Shown in pieces: positions 1 through 5,804 of a stretch of DNA of 7,929 bases (positions are counted from its first letter, which is position 1; each line of letters opens with the position of its first letter). Below the pieces are notes generated by a model. It saw nothing but the letters and a program-made list of their open reading frames with translations, did not search any database and was not told where the DNA came from. A program made the translations under genes and the position numbers. Source of the DNA: an uncultured Clostridia bacterium (GTDB lineage Bacteria; Bacillota; Clostridia; Saccharofermentanales; Saccharofermentanaceae); assembly GCA_946405115.1 (NCBI GenBank), contig CAMJGB010000087.1:1-7929 (forward strand). Direction: 5' to 3'.

Positions 1-1727
1 CCTTCTTCGCTCTCGTATCCCTCTGGGGACGCCGTAAGGAAAACCTTGTTCTGAAAGTGCTCTTTACCGTTTACACGGCAGCCATTATGCTCCCCGTCGT
101 AGGCTCGATGTTTAACGGCTTCACGTTCCCCACTGGAAGATATCTTTTTGGCTACATACTGCTGCTCGCATACATCGTTGCCGCAGAATACGAGAGCTTT
201 ATAAGCTTTGCAAAGAAAAAGATGTACATACTCCTCGGAGTATCAGCCCTGTACCTTGTAATATGCCTTTTAACGGATCTTAACGGGTTCCTCTCGGGAG
301 TGTCGCTTCTTGTTATAGGGGGAGCTTTGCTTTTCGCAGGTTCCGCTAAGAAAGATGTATCCAAGTTCCTGCTTCTGATGGCAGCATCGCTCGTATCCTG
401 TGCGATCATGGGCTTTACGTATCTTCATGTATACACGATGGTAACGGAGGCAGATCTCGGCACAACCTACGATTACCTTTTCATGAGCAACGGACTTGAT
501 CAGTTAAGTGATGAAGAGCGCGCAGAGTTAAACCATACAAGGTACGACTTCGTTCCTTTTGTCATCGACGATGTTCCGCTCAATTCTTCCATGCTCCTCG
601 ACGCATACGGTTACGACTTCTATAACAGCAACTACAACAACGGAGTCGACAGATACTATATCGACATGGCAATTAACAGTAACCCTCTGGGCTTCATGAT
701 GAACGGCCTTAGAGGAAGAAATTACCTCGAGCTTATGAACGGAACCGGAATGATCTCCATCGAGAATAAGACTGAAGGCGTCCTGCGTGCTCCGTATTCC
801 TATGAATTATTAAAGAGCAACGGCGATTATTCCATATACCGTGCATCATCGGGATCTTCCATGGTGTACTTCTATGACGAAGAGGTCTCCTCTGATTATC
901 TTCAGAACATGAACCCCATAGAGGCAGAAGAACTCATGATGAACTACTGCGTAACGGACGGCGGATCATCCGTTCCTTCTAATGCGCCGCAGCACACGAT
1001 TGAAGATTATGAGATTAGTTATTCCGAAGGCATCACGATGACCGGAGACAATACTTTCCATGCCGAGACAGGAGACTATATCATCCTCACATTTGATGAT
1101 GTAACAGAAAGTGAGATCAGCGTCTACATCGAAGGCATCACCAACGAATTTTACTATGTGGTCTCCACGAGTCTTGGAAACGGTGACGATTACTTTGTAT
1201 TCGATACTATCGAAGGCCAGGGCAACCGCAACAACATGTATTACCACTGGAGAGATGCATTTGTCGTTAACTTCGGTTATGTCGAGGAGCCTGTTAACTC
1301 AGTAAGGCTCGCTTTCCTTGAGGGAGAATATACGATCGATGATATCAGCATCTTCGCAAGAAACACAGAGCAGCTCGATACGACTGTCGGGGCTTTCTAC
1401 GATCATGCAGACATGTATGACGTTATCTATGAGATCAAGGGAAATCATGTATATATAAGTGCTAATACAGACGAGGACAAATACCTTTACTTCGCCATTC
1501 CCTACTCCGACGGATGGCATGCGACGGTAGACGGCGAGGCCGTTGAGATCGACAGAGCCAACATAGGATTCATGGTCATACCCATCACTTCCGGCCATCA
1601 TGATGTGGAGCTTTATTACCGCACTCCTTATCTTAAGGAAGGCATGATGATCACACTGGTATCTCTGTGCGCTTTCATCACAGTAATTCGTTGGAATAAA
1701 AATAAGTCTCAGGACAGATCATCCTGA
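1..1727 (+). CDS. YfhO-family polytopic membrane protein, 3' part (5' end outside window)
   Basis: The frame is open from the left edge (codons run from base 3) to TGA at 1725-1727, so the GTG at 57 is almost certainly internal and about 574 residues of C-terminal sequence are visible. In order: about five hydrophobic helices (bases 57-450), one of which carries the family-like stretch NGFTFPTGRYLFGY; then a long polar, Tyr/Asn/Asp-rich region of roughly 370 residues, probably outside the membrane; then a C-terminal beta-type segment with the motifs IPYSDGWHATVDG and GHHDVELYYRTPY; then a last helix (MMITLVSLCAFITVIRW) and a short basic tail. This layout and the GW..TVDG motif are typical of YfhO proteins (usually about 850 aa). 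In Bacillus subtilis and Listeria, YfhO acts with CsbB- and GtcA-type proteins in glycosylating lipoteichoic acid; whether this copy does so is inference. Its 3' end overlaps the convergent small gene by 19 bp. Confidence 0.85.
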   Translation, partial: FFALVSLWGRRKENLVLKVLFTVYTAAIMLPVVGSMFNGFTFPTGRYLFGYILLLAYIVAAEYESFISFAKKKMYILLGVSALYLVICLLTDLNGFLSGVSLLVIGGALLFAGSAKKDVSKFLLLMAASLVSCAIMGFTYLHVYTMVTEADLGTTYDYLFMSNGLDQLSDEERAELNHTRYDFVPFVIDDVPLNSSMLLDAYGYDFYNSNYNNGVDRYYIDMAINSNPLGFMMNGLRGRNYLELMNGTGMISIENKTEGVLRAPYSYELLKSNGDYSIYRASSGSSMVYFYDEEVSSDYLQNMNPIEAEELMMNYCVTDGGSSVPSNAPQHTIEDYEISYSEGITMTGDNTFHAETGDYIILTFDDVTESEISVYIEGITNEFYYVVSTSLGNGDDYFVFDTIEGQGNRNNMYYHWRDAFVVNFGYVEEPVNSVRLAFLEGEYTIDDISIFARNTEQLDTTVGAFYDHADMYDVIYEIKGNHVYISANTDEDKYLYFAIPYSDGWHATVDGEAVEIDRANIGFMVIPITSGHHDVELYYRTPYLKEGMMITLVSLCAFITVIRWNKNKSQDRSS

Positions 1728-1733
1728 GACTTA
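1703..1733 (-). terminator. Perfect hairpin shared by two convergent gene ends; - strand terminator
   Basis: Bases 1703-1714 (TAAGTCTCAGGA) and 1722-1733 (TCCTGAGACTTA) form a perfect 12-bp inverted repeat around a 7-nt loop. Read on the - strand, the right-hand end of the stem is followed by a T-rich run (TTATTTTTATT, from within the stem leftward), as expected for an intrinsic terminator of the 191-aa gene. On the + strand the bases after the stem (ACCTCTATG) are not T-rich, so termination of the YfhO-like gene there would be weak or need help. Both stop codons (TGA 1725-1727 on +, TGA 1709-1711 on -) lie in the stem arms. Confidence 0.75.
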
Positions 1734-2284
1734 ACCTCTATGTCTAACGTAAGATAATTCAGCTTGTGCTTCAATCCCTCTGCGACCACCCGTTTACCCT
1801 GGAAAGGTAAGATCTCTATCTGTTTATCGCCCTTGCATCTGTCCAGAAGAAGTACCCTCTTACCGTCACGGTCGACGCATACTGAGAAGAAGCACTTGGG
1901 AACAAAGTATCTGTATGTTGTATTTGTCATGTACGGTCTTATAAGTTCCTCGTTGATCTGCGGTATCTTTACCACAAGACAGAGATTCTTGTCTTCCTCT
2001 TTCTCGCGGTATCCGTTCCTCCGGCATAAGGCCTTGAACCTCGAGTTTACCATCGCCTCACTTACGTAAAGATAGATAAGATATACGATGCCGTAATCAG
2101 CAAGGCCTAACAGGGCCAGCCACTTAACCGGGGATATAAGAAAACCTACAGCAACACATACACCTCCGACAACCGGCATGCCGCTGTGGCCCGCGCGGTT
2201 CGCGAGGTAGGTCGACACGATAAGGAATACTCCTATACCGCATAGCAGAAATGTGCCCCAATGTTGATCGATAATTGCTAACAC
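1709..2284 (-). CDS. Unrecognised small membrane protein with three predicted helices (191 aa)
   Basis: I do not recognise this protein. The start is GTG at 2284-2282, preceded at a 6-nt gap by AAGGTGG (2291-2297 on the - strand), which supports the choice. Residues 11-27, 35-51 and 54-75 are hydrophobic and probably span the membrane. After a charged stretch (RRNGYREKEEDKN, 88-100) comes a soluble segment of about 90 residues with alternating hydrophobic residues, such as FFSVCVDRDGKRVLLLDRC, suggestive of a small beta-rich cytoplasmic domain. There is no signal-peptide cleavage motif and no enzyme motif I can name. The gene is monocistronic on its strand: it diverges from the acyltransferase gene and converges on the YfhO-like gene, overlapping its end by 19 bp. 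Its neighbours hint at an envelope role, but that is only context. The length, a good SD site, a candidate promoter and a terminator make it a real gene. Confidence 0.8.
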   Translation of the reverse strand: MLAIIDQHWGTFLLCGIGVFLIVSTYLANRAGHSGMPVVGGVCVAVGFLISPVKWLALLGLADYGIVYLIYLYVSEAMVNSRFKALCRRNGYREKEEDKNLCLVVKIPQINEELIRPYMTNTTYRYFVPKCFFSVCVDRDGKRVLLLDRCKGDKQIEILPFQGKRVVAEGLKHKLNYLTLDIEVKSQDDLS

Positions 2285-2288
2285 GTTT

Positions 2289-2297
2289 CTCCACCTT
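2289..2297 (-). promoter_or_regulatory. Ribosome binding site of the 191-aa gene, fixing a GTG start
   Basis: On the - strand this reads AAGGTGGAG. The AAGGTGG part differs from the ideal AAGGAGG at one base and ends 6 nt before the GTG at 2284-2282. It supports that GTG as the start. Confidence 0.75.
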
Positions 2298-2315
2298 ATG
2301 TGTTGATACGTTTCT

Positions 2316-2324
2316 ATTCTAACA
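2316..2324 (-). promoter_or_regulatory. Candidate extended -10 promoter for the 191-aa gene
   Basis: On the - strand this reads TGTTAGAAT: a TG one base upstream of TAGAAT, which matches TATAAT at five of six bases. No good -35 box is seen at the usual spacing, which is tolerated by extended -10 promoters. The predicted transcript would start near 2309, giving a leader of about 25 nt that contains the AAGGTGG site. Confidence 0.45.
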
Positions 2325-2339
2325 TCTGCACGTTTCCAG

Positions 2340-2368
2340 TTGTTGCTAAGTTTTGAAGATAGTAAAAT
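2340..2368 (+). promoter_or_regulatory. Candidate promoter for the acyltransferase gene, implying a leaderless mRNA
   Basis: TTGTTG (2340-2345) and TAAAAT (2363-2368) are separated by 17 bp. The -10 box matches consensus at five of six bases; the -35 box matches only at TTG. The -10 box ends six bases before the ATG at 2375, so a transcript from it would start at or within a base or two of the start codon. The absence of an SD site before that ATG agrees with this reading. Confidence 0.4.
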
Positions 2369-2374
2369 TAATTT

Positions 2375-3466
2375 ATGAACACGGAATCAGAAAAGAATAC
2401 TCAGATTAGCAAAACTGCCAGACAATCAAACATTGAGCTGGCCCGTCTCGTTTCAATATTGGGGGTTATCTTTCTCCACTATAACAACAGGAGCATGGGC
2501 GGCGCTTTGGAATACGTAACCCGTGGCACCACGAACTTCTTAGTCATGAACGGCTTTGAAAGTCTGTTCATTTTTGCAGTAGATCTTTTTATCCTCATAA
2601 GCGGATACTTTCTCATTAATTCCGGTAAAAGAGCTCTCTTTAAACCGCTTACTCTCTTTATTCAATTCGTTATCTTCAAGCTTTTGTTCCTCGGAGTTGA
2701 TGCAGCTTTGGGAACAGAACCATTTTCAATTGAAGGATTGGTAAAGTGCTTCCTTCCCAATGACTGGTTCATCAACCTTTACATTGTTTTGTTCTTCATC
2801 TCGCCTTTCATAAACATCGCGATCAGAAAGCTTAGCGACAAACATCAAAAACTGCTTCTGATCCTTCTAATTCTGTTCTTCTCCGTAGAGCCGTCTGTAG
2901 TAGATATCATCGGCGGCTTCTTAGGACTTAATCTTGATCACATGTCATTCATAGGTCTTGCAGGATCTGAAGGCGGCTACTCAATCGTTCAGTTCGTATT
3001 GATGTACATAATCGGAGGAGTCCTAAGACAGCAGGAAAAGACAATGGTTCCCTCCTCAAGAAGAATGCCTGTACTGGTCTATCTTGTATGCGCATCACTT
3101 ACACTCGGAATAGGTGTAATGACAGAGATGGCATATGAGTATTGCTGTCCTCTGGTAATGGGCGAAGCCGTATGTGTATTCCTTATCTTCCGCGACATGA
3201 AGATTGGCACAAGCAAGATCATTAACTATCTTGCAAAAGGATGCTTCACGGTATATTTGGTCCATCATCACTTTTATAAGTATTTTGATATTGAACATTA
3301 TGCGAACGGCAGCACGCCTTTATTCGCACTACACACGATCGGCACCGCAGTTGCAATATTCCTTATATGCAGCATCCTTCATTTCATCTACGACACATGC
3401 ACAAAGGCTGCCCTTAAGAAACTTAAGAACAGCCTTGCTAAGTTCGAATACGATATCCCGCAGTAA
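2375..3466 (+). CDS. Acyltransferase-3 family membrane O-acyltransferase (363 aa)
   Basis: This is a polytopic membrane protein with about ten hydrophobic segments and the hallmarks of the acyltransferase-3 family (PF01757). The first helix carries NIELARLVSILGVIFLHYNN, with Arg24 and His35 exactly ten residues apart, the R-x10-H motif needed for catalysis in studied family members. Further family-like stretches are VDLFILISGYFLI (69-81), NDWFINLYIVLFFISPFIN (129-147) and AKGCFTVYLVHHHF (287-300). Such enzymes move acetyl or other acyl groups across the membrane onto surface glycans; the acceptor cannot be told from sequence. The first ATG after an in-frame TAA (2369-2371) is used, and no SD site precedes it. 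By hand count of 2581-2820 the gene is about 38% G+C, against about 48% in 661-780 of the YfhO-like gene, so it may have a different history. Its TAA directly abuts the alpha-galactosidase stop codon on the other strand. Confidence 0.88.
   Translation: MNTESEKNTQISKTARQSNIELARLVSILGVIFLHYNNRSMGGALEYVTRGTTNFLVMNGFESLFIFAVDLFILISGYFLINSGKRALFKPLTLFIQFVIFKLLFLGVDAALGTEPFSIEGLVKCFLPNDWFINLYIVLFFISPFINIAIRKLSDKHQKLLLILLILFFSVEPSVVDIIGGFLGLNLDHMSFIGLAGSEGGYSIVQFVLMYIIGGVLRQQEKTMVPSSRRMPVLVYLVCASLTLGIGVMTEMAYEYCCPLVMGEAVCVFLIFRDMKIGTSKIINYLAKGCFTVYLVHHHFYKYFDIEHYANGSTPLFALHTIGTAVAIFLICSILHFIYDTCTKAALKKLKNSLAKFEYDIPQ
3404..3436 (-). terminator. Probable terminator of the alpha-galactoside operon, inside acyltransferase coding
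   Basis: In - strand RNA, bases 3436-3422 (AAGGCUGUUCUUAAG) can pair fully with 3418-3404 (CUUAAGGGCAGCCUU) around a UUU loop, a continuous 15-bp stem with two adjacent U-G wobbles. It begins 30 nt past the alpha-galactosidase stop. In + strand RNA the same two positions become C-A mismatches, so the fold is stronger on the - strand. The downstream U run is short (CCUUUGUG), which lowers confidence in strong factor-independent termination. Confidence 0.55.
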
Positions 3467-5803
3467 TCAGCCTGCTTCTCTTATCTCGTAGATTCTGGAG
3501 CCGAAGTCTGGAAAGTACCTTATGTTGTCGTTTAATCCAAGGCCTACGAATCTCGGCTTAAGATGAACGCCTGCATACATCATCGCATCGCCGTACATCA
3601 CGTGAGATTCATTCTCGTAATTCATCTTCATGAACTTCGCGATCACACTGTGGATAAATCCGTCAGGCTTAACATGGAACGGAGTTGCAGTATTGATAAG
3701 ACCTCCCATCACGCGCACATCGTAAGACAGCACACGATTCTCGATTCGGTACTTAACGTCTTCGGCAAGTCCTCTCGGATATAAAATATCGTGCTGCTCA
3801 TTAGGTGTCGCGAGGCTTTGCATAATGAAAGACACAGCCTCCGATTTATCCTCGGATGAGATCGTCCATGACAAAATCTTGCCGTCATCAAATGAACTCT
3901 TTCTCCAGAACTTCCCGTACTGCAAAAGCTTACGGTTCTTCTTATAGAATTCAATCTGCGACTTGATCTCGTTAAACTCTCCCTTACCAAGATCGCACAT
4001 ATTGCACTCGTATCCCATGACACCGAACGACGCCACATTAAATCTCGTATCAAGCGGCGTTCTTCTCAACGTCTGATGATTCGGAATATCCGACACATGG
4101 CATGTATAACACGACTGCGGATAACCGTAGGAATAGCCGTTCTGAATGATTCCTCTCATATAAGCATCGGTATCATCCGACGCCCATATCTGCGGAAAAT
4201 AACACAATATGCCGAGGTCGAATCTGTTGCCTCCGGAAGCGCATCCCTCGAAAAGAATCGACGGGAACTTCTTCGTTAACACCGACATGACTCGGTAAAG
4301 TCCGAGTATATATCTGTGCGCCACTTCACCCTGACGATCCGCGGGCAAAGATGCTGAATAAACATCAGTGAAGTTACGGTTATAATCCCACTTAACATAA
4401 GAGATATCAGCCGATGAGAACAGGTCAGACATCGACTTAATTATGTAGTCCTGAACATCTTCGCGGGTAAGGTCGAGAAGCATCTGGTTTCTTCCTGTCG
4501 CATGCTTCTTCCCGGGGATCCTCATCGCCCACTCGGGATGCGCACGGTACAGGTCGGAATTCTCATTTACCATCTCAGGCTCAACCCAGATACCGAAGTC
4601 CAATCCGAGCTTTCTTACCTTATCGCAGATACCCTTAACGCCTCGCGGAAGCTTCTTCTTATCGGGCGTCCAGTCGCCCAAGGAAGACGTATCATCGTTA
4701 CGCCCCTTAAACCATCCGTCGTCCATTACAAACAGCTCTACACCGGCTGTCTTGGCCTTACGGGCAAGCTTTAAAAGTCTGCTCTCGTTGATGTTAAAGT
4801 AAGCTGCCTCCCAGGAGTTTAGGAGGATCGGCCGAAGTCTGTCCTTCCACTCGCCTGATACAACATGCGCATTAACAAAATCATGCATGCCGTGGCTCAT
4901 TGTGTTGCAGCCTGAAGCAGAATATGTCATTACGGCTTCGGGACTTCTGAAGGACTCTCCTTTCTCAAGAATAAAGCTAAAGCCCTGAGGATTGATTCCC
5001 GTTACAAGTCTTAACTTTCCGTAAGGATCCTGCTCCGCACAGGTGTAGTGGTTGCCGCTGTAGATAAGGTTTATTCCGATGACTTCACCGTAGTCTTCAT
5101 CGAACGCACCTTTGCCGATCATCACAAAAGGATTCGCACGGTTTGAAGATGCACCATAGCATGAAGAATTCACAAGCTTTGCTGCGCCTATCTTCTGCAC
5201 GTTCTTATTCATCTCGCGCGTCCACGCACCGTTGAACGTAACGAAAGAATAGTCACCGGGATCCATGTCAAGCTGCATGCTCATGAGGCGCTCTATCTTA
5301 ACCGAAGCCTCGCCCTCGTTAAGAAGCACACATGAACGCGTGATGACATCACACTCTTCGAACACTGTATAGATAAGCTTCAATGTAAGCTTATTGGCTT
5401 CATCCTTTAAGGTAACCGTAAGCACGTCGGCGTCATCTCCGTATGAACCCGGGAACTCATCTTCACGGCTCTTGCCTTTCGATGTTTCTGCGCCTTCGAA
5501 AAGGAAATCCGTCGTGCGACTTCCGTCGCCGTTTACGATCTCGTGGAAAGGCTCGCGCTCGTCGCCTTTACCGAGGGAACTTATCTCAAGCTTAACGTCT
5601 TCCAGGGACAGTGAAGAACCCGTCTCGACTACGCTTGAATTGCCCGGGGCAAACTCCCTTTGCATCGCGATGCCGTCAGCATCATCGAGCCTTATCTTCC
5701 TGCCGTAGTAAAGGTGCTCAAGGTAGCCTTCAGGAAGCACTCGAAAAGCATACGTCGTCTTCGCAGTATCAAGCACATAAAGCTTATCTTTAATGGTGAT
5801 CAT
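3467..5803 (-). CDS. GH36 alpha-galactosidase (778 aa), cytoplasmic
   Basis: It hydrolyses terminal alpha-galactosyl residues with retention, most likely from melibiose and raffinose-family sugars. The layout is that of GH36 enzymes of the AgaA/RafA type: an N-terminal beta domain (about 1-320), a catalytic TIM barrel (about 321-650) and a C-terminal beta domain. Visible motifs are NSWEAAYFN (329-337), FVMDDGWF (358-365), IWVEPEM (405-411), YVKWDYNR (469-476), CASGGNR (521-527) and WASDDTDAYMR (540-550). By family analogy Asp473 is the nucleophile and Asp543 the acid/base; the 70-residue spacing fits Geobacillus AgaA. The length is slightly above the usual 720-750 aa. There is no signal peptide, so it acts on imported sugar. 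The ATG at 5803 lies 1 nt after the transporter stop, with AAGGAGG six bases upstream, so translation is probably coupled. All catalytic motifs are intact. Exact substrate preference is inference. Confidence 0.95.
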   Translation of the reverse strand: MITIKDKLYVLDTAKTTYAFRVLPEGYLEHLYYGRKIRLDDADGIAMQREFAPGNSSVVETGSSLSLEDVKLEISSLGKGDEREPFHEIVNGDGSRTTDFLFEGAETSKGKSREDEFPGSYGDDADVLTVTLKDEANKLTLKLIYTVFEECDVITRSCVLLNEGEASVKIERLMSMQLDMDPGDYSFVTFNGAWTREMNKNVQKIGAAKLVNSSCYGASSNRANPFVMIGKGAFDEDYGEVIGINLIYSGNHYTCAEQDPYGKLRLVTGINPQGFSFILEKGESFRSPEAVMTYSASGCNTMSHGMHDFVNAHVVSGEWKDRLRPILLNSWEAAYFNINESRLLKLARKAKTAGVELFVMDDGWFKGRNDDTSSLGDWTPDKKKLPRGVKGICDKVRKLGLDFGIWVEPEMVNENSDLYRAHPEWAMRIPGKKHATGRNQMLLDLTREDVQDYIIKSMSDLFSSADISYVKWDYNRNFTDVYSASLPADRQGEVAHRYILGLYRVMSVLTKKFPSILFEGCASGGNRFDLGILCYFPQIWASDDTDAYMRGIIQNGYSYGYPQSCYTCHVSDIPNHQTLRRTPLDTRFNVASFGVMGYECNMCDLGKGEFNEIKSQIEFYKKNRKLLQYGKFWRKSSFDDGKILSWTISSEDKSEAVSFIMQSLATPNEQHDILYPRGLAEDVKYRIENRVLSYDVRVMGGLINTATPFHVKPDGFIHSVIAKFMKMNYENESHVMYGDAMMYAGVHLKPRFVGLGLNDNIRYFPDFGSRIYEIREAG

Positions 5804-5804
5804 A

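Larger units (their letters stand above)
2283..2337. repeat. Three direct copies of ACGTTTCY in the divergent control region
   Basis: ACGTTTCT occurs at 2283-2290 and 2308-2315, and ACGTTTCC at 2330-2337, with starts 25 and 22 bp apart. The first copy overlaps the GTG start and SD edge of the 191-aa gene, the second sits at its predicted transcription start, and the third lies just upstream of the candidate -35 box of the acyltransferase gene. Three copies of a 7-mer in 55 bp is unlikely by chance. A repeated binding site for a regulator of both genes is possible, but no known operator is recognised. Confidence 0.4.

Noticed and set aside
57..59. GTG as the start of the YfhO-like gene
   Set aside because: The frame is open to the left edge with plausible helix-flanking sequence before the GTG, there is no SD site before it, and the family has several hundred more N-terminal residues.
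966..1601. Open frames on the - strand opposite the YfhO-like gene
   Set aside because: They lack good SD sites and lie wholly within a gene with well-supported family motifs on the other strand.
3499..3558. AGCCGA (3499-3504) and TCGGCT (3553-3558) as a terminator hairpin for the acyltransferase gene
   Set aside because: The stem is only 6 bp with a 48-base loop and no T run follows; it is likely chance within alpha-galactosidase codons.
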